Below the pieces are notes generated by a model that worked only from the letters and a program-made list of their open reading frames with translations, ran no database searches and was not told the DNA's origin. 64,000 nucleotides of DNA from Drosophila pseudoobscura (Eukaryota; Arthropoda; Insecta; Diptera; Drosophilidae). Of this stretch, positions 38,988 to 48,426 are shown one piece after another. Location of the stretch: the NCBI RefSeq assembly GCF_009870125.1, contig NC_046680.1, positions 12,047,501 through 12,111,500 on the forward strand, given 5' to 3'. The position numbers and the translations under genes were made by a program. Position 1 is the first letter of the stretch. The number at the start of each line of letters is the position of its first letter.

Positions 38988-39991
38988 TTTGATCGGGTGA
39001 GGTGGAGTCGACACAGGTGAAATGAAAATATTGAGCTCCTTCTCAAAGCTTCTGCCTAATCTTTTGACGGAATAGTGTCGGCATACTTGTGACGGCTTGG
39101 GGCGAGCGGAAAAATTGAGAAAATGTCTAATTAAACCCGCTGAAAAGTTAATTATTTTGGAAAACAATTTTGCCGCGGACAACAATTTCGTGCGAAAACA
39201 TTTGCAATTTATTTGCATTTGTATTTTGCATAAATTAATTACGCACAAAACGCTCTTCGGCAGCGGAAATTGCTTGCACAAATATCCTGTCTCCCGACTG
39301 CCTAATCGGGGCAGTACCGGTACCGTGTTCTCCTGCAACCCTTCTCTGTTGCATTTTTGGGAAAATAATTAGTTTTGTATACACAAAATGGTCGAAATGA
39401 GCACCGGGAGCGGAAATTATGTGCAGCTCTCTAGCCAGCAATGGAAGGAAACTGGCCTACGAGGAGACCGGCACGGTCTGCTGAAATCCGAGACCATCTC
39501 GGCCATCTCTGATTACCATAAAGTCATCAAGAGCCTGCCACGCCCACAGCCAGTGGGTTGCCGCTCCCACTGCGATTCAATTATGACATTTTTCTGATCA
39601 AATCGTTTGGCTTTGATTTGATTTCATTTTCCTGCACTTGAGCAGGGCGTTGACGTCTGCCAAATGTTACAAATAGTCCCTCTTTCCCAGTCCCAGGGCA
39701 TGCGAGTTGCACGCAAATTGATGGGTTAGCATGTGGCAGAAACGGAAACACTAACATCGTTAGGCGCGGACCAGTCCGGAGGGTGCAAAAATAACGGAAT
39801 AACAATCATAATCATATTTGAAGAAGTACGGGCATGCCCGGAGGCATTTGTTTTCATTTTTGACCGAATGACTGCATTTTTATGGTCGCTCAGTGTTAAT
39901 TGAGGCTTCAGATTCGGATAGAGAGGGGTTGATGTTGGTATCAGAATCAGTTCCAAGCCAACAGAATACCTTGAATACATACAAGTTCGAG

Positions 39992-40016
39992 GACGAGTAC
40001 GAGTACGAGTACGAGT
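39992..40016. repeat. ACGAGT hexanucleotide repeat
   Basis: Four tandem units of GTACGA/ACGAGT. Confidence 0.85.
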
Positions 40017-40580
40017 TTATATCTGTAGAAAGTCACTTAACTCTCACCATGCAAAACAAATGAAGGCGATTCGATTGCGGCAGTCGCAAACATGCGAAAG
40101 AAATTTCCGTTTCCGTTTTGGGGGAAACCGTGTTAAAGCGACGCGAGGATTGGGCCAGAGAGAAAGAGGGAGCCTCTCCCTCTGGGGCAATACAAACGAA
40201 ATTTGTCATTTCGAATCTGATTGATTTGTCCGCTTCGTGCTGCTGTGCCTGTGCTCGATAATATCCCCTTAAATCACTTAACCACATTTACACCGATTAC
40301 AAAACAGAGAAGAAAGTCCTGTCTAGTCTCTCTGCTAGGCACAGCGGGGGCTCTTGGTTCGGCGTAAATTTTCACACATTATTAGAATGCCGGCCAGGAC
40401 GAGACACAATTACTAGGCTCCGATAACGTTCTCTAGTGGGATTTACGCCGCTTCTCTCTGGCGACACACAGCTGATAATGCTAATATGCGCCGCAGGACA
40501 TCAAACACGGACACAGGCGAAGGATCAGGCTGAGGTATTGAGGCCACTCAACTTTGTTGGCCCAATCCGCTTATGCCTTT

Positions 40581-40604
40581 GTCTGTCTGTCTGTCTGTCT
40601 GTCT
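40581..40604. repeat. GTCT tetranucleotide repeat
   Basis: Six tandem GTCT units. Confidence 0.9.
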
Positions 40605-40792
40605 TTCCGTCGGGTGGTTGTCTGTTTGGTTCTGGATTTTACAGAATATTTGTCATGGGGCCAGATTATCGGCTGTGTGCGATTGTTAAATGAACAACGA
40701 GAGTGCTGTGGTAGGAGTAGGTAGCTCTTCCTTAACCACAGAGCCTTCTCCCAAGATCGTTTTGCGGCTATGTTACTACTGTATCCTTTGGA

Positions 40793-40818
40793 CTCTCTCT
40801 CTCTCTCTCTCTCTCTCT
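40793..40818. repeat. CT dinucleotide repeat
   Basis: Uninterrupted CT run of about 26 bases. Confidence 0.9.
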
Positions 40819-41667
40819 TTCTATCTCTGTGTTTGGCTCTCTCAGCTGCTAGCGAATGTGATCTCGATCCCTATTCCGATCCCGATCCGTATCGCAGCAT
40901 GCGTCCTTTCATGAGGACTGTCGCCTTTGTGTGAGTGTTTTCACAGCCTACAGTTACAGTTGTCCCTCATTAGCAGCTTAGGGCGTGTACGTTTTTTGCT
41001 TACTTGTTTGCAATGTTTGCTACTTGCCGTGCCGTACCGCACCGTGTTCTTGTCCTTGTCCTCTCCTGAAAGCGAAAGACATTCATTTCGAGCCATAGTG
41101 TGCATTTCCCTTGCGTCTTTGTTGCTCTCTCAATGGAAACAAGAGGTTTCCCTCTGTCCGATGCTTTAAATAATGGTATCATTGGCATATAGGAGGAGTG
41201 CTGGAGTTGGAGTTGGGGAAACAAGTACGCCTACAGGAACCACAGGGGTGGGAAGTGGTCGGGGGATGATTGTTGTGGGCCCAGCCAGAGATTGGGATCA
41301 CTCATCAACTAATTGAGTTCGCGATCGATCTATCTATCAACTAATGTAACACTGTTTCAGATCCATTTATTGCTTTTGCTTTGGAACGTGCATGACTAAT
41401 AGAATGCCCTAATTCATCCTAATTGGCATACTTCGTCATTGGCAGATCAATTATAGAATTGGTGCTTTGTGGAATGTTCTTGTAGACGAAAATTTTAGAG
41501 CATGGGGACACTACTTGTAGGAACGCGTGCCAGTGATATTCAAAAATGTTATTTCATCCCTTCCCTATTATTTAGAACTATAACAGGAAATTATTGTATG
41601 CCACGCACAGGTCGGGACATTTTTAGCGGAGAAAATAATAGCTTTTTTGCCATCAGGTGACAGAATT

Positions 41668-41671
41668 ATTA
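41668..41671. repeat. Target site duplication ATTA, left
   Basis: ATTA directly precedes the 5' LTR (TGTTAGG); the same four bases follow the 3' LTR at 47236-47239. A 4-base duplication is usual for gypsy-type integrases. Confidence 0.75.
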
Positions 41672-41999
41672 TGTTAGGTTGTTTTAGTATTATAACCCTA
41701 CATTTGTATTTACCTTGCTGCTAGCTTATAATTATTAGTGTTAATCTACAATTGTATTTACTATTAACGTTGTACGAAATATCGTAAGTATCCGAATAAG
41801 TATCGATATGAATAATCATCCGATAGTTCTAGTTCTGCGAACTAGAACTATGCGAGAACTAGATCGGAATAGAACCAGAGATCGGAGCTGGATTCAATGA
41901 GCACTTTTGCGGTATCAACAGGACAGAGTGGTTGGTAAAGAATTAAGTAAAATAAAATCATAAAAAGTACGAAACATCCGTGTACTTTCTGCGCCAATA
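41672..41999 (+). repeat. 5' LTR of the retrotransposon
   Basis: Runs from TGTTAGGTTG to GCGCCAATA. It contains a perfect 13-base palindrome with a 3-base loop at 41823-41851 and an A-rich AAATAAAATC near its end that could serve for polyadenylation. It appears identical over all 328 bases to 46908-47235. The exact right end could shift by one base because the next base is A on both sides. Confidence 0.92.
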
Positions 42000-42002
42000 A
42001 CT

Positions 42003-42015
42003 TCAGAAGTGGGAT
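42003..42015 (+). promoter_or_regulatory. Primer-binding site matching tRNA-Leu
   Basis: TCAGAAGTGGGAT, three bases after the 5' LTR, is complementary to the 3' part of eukaryotic tRNA-Leu (ATCCCACTTCTGA, just inside the 3' terminal CACCA). The terminal five tRNA bases are not matched, so the primer would be offset or trimmed. The tRNA sequence is from memory. Confidence 0.65.
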
Positions 42016-42095
42016 AGTAGCCCTTTAAAGAATCTGCCTACATAAGTATTTGTCTACTGGCATCCCCGACAACGAGTATTTTCCACATTTTATAA

Positions 42096-45000
42096 ATGGC
42101 TGAGGAAACCATGGCAAACATTGACAAAGAAAAAATTGTAGAGTGGTTGCTGGAGAAAGAGATCATTTTTCCAGCCAGCGCAACACTAAGGCAACTTCGC
42201 AAGCTTGCCATAAGTGGTGGAATGGATGAAGTTTCTGAAAGTCTGGTGAATAAATCGGATATTGAATCGGAGGAGAAAGTGTCTGAAAATGAGCAGATCG
42301 ACGATATGAAAGAAGAAGAATTACTTGACGCCGCAATAAGGGTTGCTGAGAAAAAGAAGAAACTGGCTGCCTTAATGGTAATGGACAACCATGTGACCGA
42401 TGACATCCGAATGGTCAAGCAACTGATTGCCCCTTTTTCTGCCAGTGAAAATGATGAAGCCTCTGAATGGGTCTTGAATTTTGAACGGATTTGCGGAGGC
42501 GTGAACGAAAGCAGCAATTTTAAGCTTCGTTGTGTGCGCATGTTGATGAAGGCGGGAACAGAGGCGGACTTGTTCATGCGTGTCGACAAATCAAGGACTT
42601 ACGACGAGTTTAAAGGAAACTTCCTAAAAACTTTTGGCCGCAGCAATTCAACTGCCGACGTGGTACTCCTGTTGAAGGAAACCTTTTTCAACCCGGAGAA
42701 AAACTCCGTAATGGGATATATTCTTCGCATGGAAGAAATTGCTATGCGTGCCGACATCGAAGAGAAATTGACAGTGCAGTTCATCATTGATGGTTTTCGT
42801 GATCGATCTTCCAGTATCGCCTTATTGTATTCAGCGTCGACCATCGGAAAACTTAAGGAGCTAGCTCGACAATACGAGGCTTTGAGGAAGAGTACCCAGA
42901 CGAATTTTAGGCGCACTGGGATGACTGCTTCCGGAAATGACCGGAGCCAGGCGCGCTGCTATAATTGTTCAGCACATGGCCATTATGCTTCATCGTGTCC
43001 CGCACCTAAGCGGGAGAAGGGATCGTGTTTCCAGTGTGGATCCATGCAGCACCAGGTGAAGGATTGCCAACAGAAGCCTATGTCAGCCCAGCGATCCGTG
43101 GGTACAGCCAGCAACCCGCCGATGGACGACAGAGAGGAGAACAATATTTTTGTTCCTATTGTTAATCAGGTAGGGGTATATTTTTACACTGATATAAAAC
43201 GCAGGTATCAAATTAAATTTCTTTCTGGCATGTTGGACACCGGTAGCGCTATTAATTTGATGCAGCGCTCGGCGATACCTTATGAAAATTTTGATGGTGT
43301 ACTAAGACCGACAGAGTATTTTGGAGTTAACGGTTCGAGAATAAGCATTTTTGGAAAAATAATTGTCAATTTAGTTTTTCATAACATTGAAAAAGAACTA
43401 ATATTTTTCGTTGTACCAAACAACTATATTTCGTATAATGTCCTTCTGGGGCGCAGTTTCCTTGAAAATTATGGAATAAAATTAATTTTTGAAAATGAAA
43501 TTGAAAATAGAGTATTAGTGAACAGTGACTTAGATGAAAATAGAGTATTAGTGAACAATGACTTAGATGAAAATAGAGTATTAGTGAACAGTGGCTTAGA
43601 TGAAAATAGAGTATTAGTGAACAGTGACTTAGATGAAAATAGAGTATTAGTGAACAGTGACTTAGATGAAAATAGAGTATTAGTGAACAGTGACTTAGAT
43701 GAAAATAGAGTATTAGTGAACAGTGACTTAGATGAAAATAGAGTATTAGTGAACAGTGACTTAGATGAAAATAGAATATTAGTGAACAGTGACTTAGATG
43801 AAAATAGAGTATTAGTGAACATTGAGAGCGACCAAATTGAAAATGTAGTATTGACAAATAGAGACAGTGAGATGATGTTATCAGATATCAATAATAATGG
43901 ATTATTGAAGGATGAAAATTATGAGAATAAGATTAGTGTCCAATTGAATTGTAATAACATTGACCTTTTATTGAAAGATAACGAGCAAAAGCATATGGCA
44001 AGTGAATCATTAGAAAGAACCAACTTAGATATACCGTATATATATAGTATTGAAATAACAAAAGAAGAGGACAGCTATAATATCGACCCAAAGCGAACTG
44101 ATAAAGAACGTAGTAAATTCATGGAATTGATAAAACTTAACTATTCAGACTTAACTAACATTCCAGCAATTCAACATAACTATGAAATGAACCTCAAACT
44201 TAAATCAGAAGAACCTGTACGCACTGTTCCGAGAAGACTTTCATATCAGGAGAAGAAAGAAGTAGATACCCAAATAGATGAACTATTGAAAAAAGGCTTC
44301 ATAAGAGAAAGTAAATCGCCTTACAGCTCTGCAATAGTATTAGTTAAGAAAAAATCAGGGGAAAAAAGAATGTGTGTAGATTACAAACAGCTTAATAAGA
44401 TTTGCATTCGTGATGGATATCCATTGCCACTAATAGACGACTGCTTAGAGAGATTAGAAGGGAACACAATTTTTACACTTTTAGATTTGAAACACAGTTA
44501 TCACCAAGTAAAAGTAGCAGAAAGTTCAGTGCAGTATACAGCATTTGTCATACCTAGCGGACAATATGAATACACAAGAATGCCTTTTGGGCTTATGAAT
44601 GCACCAGCAGTATTTATGAGATTTATTAATTTCATTTTACAACCATTAATTCGCGAAGGTAATGTAGTAGTTTACATGGACGATATCGCTATAGGTTCCA
44701 AGTCGTTGAACGAACATCTTATAACAGTAGGTAGAGTTTTAAGAATTCTCGCAGAATATCGACTAGAAATTAAGGTTAGTAAATGTCAATTTGGTTATGA
44801 AAGTATTGAGTTCTTGGGATATACCCTTTCTGGTAAGGGAATAAGCCCAAACTGTGAACACACAGCAACCATTAAGCATCTGCCATTGCCAAAAGATCGC
44901 CATGAAATGCAAAAGGTTTTGGGATTATTCTCTTATTTTAGGCGTTTCATTCCTGCTTACTCAAGAATAGCAAAACCATTACAAGAACTTACAAAACCTG

Positions 45001-46820
45001 GAACTAAGTTTGAGCTTCAAGACAAATGCATACAAATTTTTGAATATCTTCGAGAAAAACTGATTTCGTCACCAGTATTAGCTCTGTATAATCCAAATCG
45101 AGAAACAGAATTGCATTGTGATGCAAGTAGTGAAGGTTTTGGTGGAATTTTGTTGCAGAAACAAGATGACAATAAGTTTCACCCAACAGCATATTTTTCA
45201 CAGAGAGCGACAAAACTAGAGGCAAGATACGAAAGTTTCAAGCTGGAAACGTTAGCTGTGATCTATTCATTGAGGAAATTTCGAATTTATTTAGAAGGGA
45301 TTCCGTTTAGAATTATAACAGATTGTAACTCAGTAGTTTTATGTTTAGGAAAGGGACGTCTTCATTCAAATATCGCCAGATGGGCCATAGAGCTAGCAAA
45401 TTATAATTACACTTTAAAACATCGTAGTGGAAAATATATGTCCCATGTGGACACCTTAAGTAGATATCCTTCAGCGCTTAATCAAGATTTTGAATATGAA
45501 CCAATAGTGACAATTCATGAAAGTGATAACAAAGACCGAATAGTTTCCGTGATTGAGTGTGACGACATTAATCTTCAGCTTCAGATAACACAAAACAGGG
45601 ACAACCATATAGGAAAATTAAAAGAACAATTGGAGCATGGACCTGTTAAGAAATTTTCATTGAGCGATGGAATTGTTTATAAAATAGGTGAGAACGACGT
45701 AGAGCTGTTTTATGTCCCAGCTGAAATGGAAACGCAAATAATCAGAAGAGTTCACGAAAACTTATGTCACTTAGGAACTGAGAAATGTATGAAAGAAATC
45801 TTAAGACATTATTGGTTCCCGAATATGAGATCTAAAATCGATTTGTTTATAGGAAATTGTTTAAATTGTATCATGTTTTCAGTCCCCACACATGCGAACA
45901 ATCGAACACTTCACAATATTCCTAAGCGACCAATCCCATTCGACACCTTACACGTAGACCATTTTGGACCACTTCCCGCTGTTATATCAAAGAAGAAGCA
46001 TGTATTAGTTATCATTGACGCCTTTACGAAATTTGTAAAATTGTTTTCTGTAAATACGACAAGCACTAAAGAAGTCAACACATGTTTTTCAAAGTATTTT
46101 CAATTTTATAGTCGTCCACGTAGAATTATTAGCGATAGAGGAACGTGTTTTACATCATTAGAATTTAGTAAATTTTTGTTAGAAAATAATATAGAGCACG
46201 TGAAAGTGGCAACTGCTTCACCCCAAGCGAATGGTCAGGTAGAACGGGTTAACAGAACTATGAAAGCTATGCTCGCCAAAATAACTGAGCCAATAAATCA
46301 CGAAGATTGGAGCAAACTTTTAATAAAGGCTGAATATGCAATTAATAACTCAGTCCATTCGACCACGAAAGAATTGCCTTCAGTGTTGTTATTCGGAGTC
46401 CAACAGAGGGGTTGTAATATTGACGCGTTAACAGAATACTTAGATGATAAACAAGACCGAACTCAAAGCGATTTAGAATCAGTACGTAAGAAATCTTTGG
46501 ATAAAATCGAGCATTGTCAGCAGAAGAGTGAAGAGTATTTTGAAAGGAATCACAAAAATCATATTGAGTTCTTGGAAGGCGATTTCGTTGTAATGAGAAA
46601 CATTGACACCACAATAGGTACAAATAAAAAATTTGTTCCGAAGTACAGGGGTCCGTACATCATCAAGAAGGTATTGCCGAACGACAGATATGTGTTAAAT
46701 GACATTGAAAACTGCCAAATAAGCCAAATCCCGTATGAGGGCATTATAGAGGCATGCCGATTAAGGAAATGGGCAGATTGGCGTAATCAGTGTGAAAGTG
46801 ACCCCTACTTAAATAGTTAA
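42096..46820 (+). CDS. Retrotransposon gag-pol polyprotein, 1574 residues
   Basis: One uninterrupted frame from the ATG at 42096 to TAA. Residues 1 to about 285 are a gag capsid-like region with a charged N-terminus. Two CCHC zinc knuckles follow (C288-X2-C-X4-H-X4-C301 and C311-X2-C-X4-H-X4-C324). The aspartic protease has its catalytic Asp in LDTGSA (Asp381). An 11-residue tandem repeat lies next, then reverse transcriptase with YMDD at 860-863 and RNase H (HCDASS near 1005). Integrase has an HX4H...CX2C finger and the catalytic D1288, D1347 and E1383, with 35 residues between the last two. All catalytic residues are present, so the protein looks functional. Gag and pol are fused without a frameshift; there is no env. 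The role is to copy the element's RNA into DNA and integrate it. Confidence 0.95.
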   Translation: MAEETMANIDKEKIVEWLLEKEIIFPASATLRQLRKLAISGGMDEVSESLVNKSDIESEEKVSENEQIDDMKEEELLDAAIRVAEKKKKLAALMVMDNHVTDDIRMVKQLIAPFSASENDEASEWVLNFERICGGVNESSNFKLRCVRMLMKAGTEADLFMRVDKSRTYDEFKGNFLKTFGRSNSTADVVLLLKETFFNPEKNSVMGYILRMEEIAMRADIEEKLTVQFIIDGFRDRSSSIALLYSASTIGKLKELARQYEALRKSTQTNFRRTGMTASGNDRSQARCYNCSAHGHYASSCPAPKREKGSCFQCGSMQHQVKDCQQKPMSAQRSVGTASNPPMDDREENNIFVPIVNQVGVYFYTDIKRRYQIKFLSGMLDTGSAINLMQRSAIPYENFDGVLRPTEYFGVNGSRISIFGKIIVNLVFHNIEKELIFFVVPNNYISYNVLLGRSFLENYGIKLIFENEIENRVLVNSDLDENRVLVNNDLDENRVLVNSGLDENRVLVNSDLDENRVLVNSDLDENRVLVNSDLDENRVLVNSDLDENRVLVNSDLDENRILVNSDLDENRVLVNIESDQIENVVLTNRDSEMMLSDINNNGLLKDENYENKISVQLNCNNIDLLLKDNEQKHMASESLERTNLDIPYIYSIEITKEEDSYNIDPKRTDKERSKFMELIKLNYSDLTNIPAIQHNYEMNLKLKSEEPVRTVPRRLSYQEKKEVDTQIDELLKKGFIRESKSPYSSAIVLVKKKSGEKRMCVDYKQLNKICIRDGYPLPLIDDCLERLEGNTIFTLLDLKHSYHQVKVAESSVQYTAFVIPSGQYEYTRMPFGLMNAPAVFMRFINFILQPLIREGNVVVYMDDIAIGSKSLNEHLITVGRVLRILAEYRLEIKVSKCQFGYESIEFLGYTLSGKGISPNCEHTATIKHLPLPKDRHEMQKVLGLFSYFRRFIPAYSRIAKPLQELTKPGTKFELQDKCIQIFEYLREKLISSPVLALYNPNRETELHCDASSEGFGGILLQKQDDNKFHPTAYFSQRATKLEARYESFKLETLAVIYSLRKFRIYLEGIPFRIITDCNSVVLCLGKGRLHSNIARWAIELANYNYTLKHRSGKYMSHVDTLSRYPSALNQDFEYEPIVTIHESDNKDRIVSVIECDDINLQLQITQNRDNHIGKLKEQLEHGPVKKFSLSDGIVYKIGENDVELFYVPAEMETQIIRRVHENLCHLGTEKCMKEILRHYWFPNMRSKIDLFIGNCLNCIMFSVPTHANNRTLHNIPKRPIPFDTLHVDHFGPLPAVISKKKHVLVIIDAFTKFVKLFSVNTTSTKEVNTCFSKYFQFYSRPRRIISDRGTCFTSLEFSKFLLENNIEHVKVATASPQANGQVERVNRTMKAMLAKITEPINHEDWSKLLIKAEYAINNSVHSTTKELPSVLLFGVQQRGCNIDALTEYLDDKQDRTQSDLESVRKKSLDKIEHCQQKSEEYFERNHKNHIEFLEGDFVVMRNIDTTIGTNKKFVPKYRGPYIIKKVLPNDRYVLNDIENCQISQIPYEGIIEACRLRKWADWRNQCESDPYLNS
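43503..43832 (+). repeat. 33-base tandem repeat inside gag-pol (ten units)
   Basis: Units of GAAAATAGAGTATTAGTGAA and following bases, 33 in all, encode ENRVLVNSDLD. Nine units are full and the tenth is diverged at its end; units 2, 3 and 9 carry one substitution each. The repeat lies between protease and reverse transcriptase, and its length in codons keeps the frame. It creates open frames on the opposite strand that are not genes. Confidence 0.95.
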
Positions 46821-46891
46821 CAAAATATATATATACACATATAATTAAAATTACTCTTAATTACATATTTACGATCGAGGGCGATCTAATT

Positions 46892-46907
46892 GTCAGGATG
46901 GCCGAGC
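46892..46907 (+). promoter_or_regulatory. tRNA-Leu 5'-end sequence abutting the 3' LTR
   Basis: GTCAGGATGGCCGAGC ends exactly one base before the 3' LTR. It equals the first 16 bases of eukaryotic tRNA-Leu(CAA) as I recall it. A polypurine tract, the normal plus-strand primer, is expected at this position and is not seen. Role unknown; see the findings. Confidence 0.6.
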
Positions 46908-47235
46908 TGTTAGGTTGTTTTAGTATTATAACCCTACATTTGTATTTACCTTGCTGCTAGCTTATAATTATTAGTGTTAATCTACAATTGTATTTACTAT
47001 TAACGTTGTACGAAATATCGTAAGTATCCGAATAAGTATCGATATGAATAATCATCCGATAGTTCTAGTTCTGCGAACTAGAACTATGCGAGAACTAGAT
47101 CGGAATAGAACCAGAGATCGGAGCTGGATTCAATGAGCACTTTTGCGGTATCAACAGGACAGAGTGGTTGGTAAAGAATTAAGTAAAATAAAATCATAAA
47201 AAGTACGAAACATCCGTGTACTTTCTGCGCCAATA
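46908..47235 (+). repeat. 3' LTR of the retrotransposon
   Basis: Appears identical to the 5' LTR (41672-41999) over 328 bases, including the palindrome, here at 47059-47087. It is followed by the ATTA target duplication. Confidence 0.92.
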
Positions 47236-47367
47236 ATTACAACAAAATTTGATCTGATACGGGAAACTTTAAACCAATTGATTAATAAGATTCTTTTCGA
47301 TAGGAAAAAATCAACCGTATGTTGGCAATATTTTTCTAAAGATTGTTCTTCTTCTTTCGTTCTAATT

Positions 47368-47480
47368 GCTGGTACTCAAAGAGTATAAGGGTATATACGA
47401 TTCCGGTAGATTTATGTAACAACCAAGAGGCAGCATTTCGGAAAACTTCAACTTCTCCTCAATATATATTCCGGAATAGC
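47368..47480 (-). mobile_element. Decayed mini-me type fragment
   Basis: The words CTGGTACTCAAAGAGTATAA, GGGTATAT and GCAGCATTTCGGAAA occur in the same order as in the minus-strand end of the mini-me copy at 62866 (CCTGGTACTCAAAATGAGTT, GGGGTATATA, AGGAATCGTTTCC). It is truncated and diverged. Confidence 0.45.
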
Positions 47481-47855
47481 CATGGTGTAGATTTTTTTTA
47501 TTTTTAAAATAGATCTTGCGGATATATTATAAATTCTTAGCTTGAGGATGTGATCTACAGTGTAATTTTTGATCGTCTCTAAAATTTTAATCTAAATTTT
47601 GAATATTCCGCGTTGGCAAGTTCTGGTTCAATAATTCTCTGGAACCAATAAATGGATCTGAACCAAATGTAAAAATAAAACATAAAATGTACCATATACA
47701 TTTTACATGCACTCTACACAAAAATTTCGAAGAAGCGCCATCTACACGTCAGTAGCGATACCACGTCCATCAGTTTCATACACCTCGTTTTTTTTCGAAT
47801 GGCAAATCGAAACCGGAAGTTAGTTATAGCGCGAAGAGCTTTTTTCAACTTTTTG

Positions 47856-48001
47856 TATTAGATAAACATCATTACGGTTTGAAGCTAGGCTAAATTATGC
47901 CCAGGCCGAAAGTTTAAACGCTAGTAATTAAGTAGTAGGAACAATAACAAATCTATATTCAAACATGCAAAAACCATTTATTTATTGTAATATAACAATA
48001 T
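47856..48001. repeat. Diverged tandem duplication, unit 1
   Basis: GATAAACATCATTACGGTTT, GAAGCTAGGCTAAATTATGCC and CAAAAACCATTTATTTATTG recur in order at 48126-48280 as AATAAAAATCAATTACAATG, GAAGCGTGGCTAATTTATACC and CAAAAACCACTTTTTTATAA. The two copies are strongly diverged and about 0.27 kb apart. Confidence 0.6.
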
Positions 48002-48125
48002 TTGTAATTCATTGTAATATTTAAAAAATAAATGTTTGTCAGATTGAATTACACACTGAACGAACAAAGGAAAAGCTTAGAAGCTTTATCACAATTCAAT
48101 TTAAATTTGAGATAAATCTGTTAAG

Positions 48126-48280
48126 GACTAATAAAAATCAATTACAATGGTTTGAAGCGTGGCTAATTTATACCGAAACCGAAAGATAGCCCGTTAGGGG
48201 TTAAACGGTAGGAAACAGCTTAGAATCAAAAGTTTGTAATTTTAACGTACAAAAACCACTTTTTTATAATATAACAAACA
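48126..48280. repeat. Diverged tandem duplication, unit 2
   Basis: Second copy of 47856-48001. It adjoins a small minus-strand ORF (48427-48657), of which it might be the trailing untranslated sequence; this is only a guess. Confidence 0.6.
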
Positions 48281-48426
48281 CTTCTTACAAATTTTACAAG
48301 TACAATTTTACAAATCCAACTTCGCGGAACAACCATAATCAATATCCAAGATCCAAAACAAAAGAAAGGAAAAGTCAAACAGCCGGGAATATGTTAAGCA
48401 AGAGTAATGCGTTACACGAAACTGCA

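Larger units (their letters stand above)
38988..41667. other. Intergenic region left of the retrotransposon
   Basis: Contains the presumed leader and promoter of the carbonic anhydrase-related gene on the minus strand, an ACGAGT repeat (39992-40016), a GTCT repeat (40581-40604) and a CT run (40793-40818). Short open frames here have no recognisable content. Confidence 0.6.
41672..47235 (+). mobile_element. Complete Ty3/gypsy-type LTR retrotransposon
   Basis: The element is 5564 bp with two 328 bp LTRs that look identical, flanked by the 4-base target duplication ATTA (41668-41671 and 47236-47239). One frame encodes gag and pol; there is no env. The domain order protease, reverse transcriptase, RNase H, integrase is that of Ty3/gypsy elements. 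The single frame and the tRNA-Leu type primer site suggest the Mdg3/micropia/blastopia group, but that placement is from memory. Identical LTRs and an unbroken frame point to a recent, possibly still active, insertion. It lies between the carbonic anhydrase-related gene and otp. Confidence 0.93.

Noticed and set aside
38988..39338. Upstream in-frame extension of the carbonic anhydrase-related frame
   Set aside because: It adds 117 codons with no conserved features; the ATG at 38987 has a better context and leads directly into the membrane-anchor-like segment.
42038..43891. Minus-strand open frames opposite gag-pol, including two long ones at the 33-base array
   Set aside because: The tandem repeat has no stop in several frames, so it keeps the opposite strand open. 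The translations are monotonous repeats with no other support.
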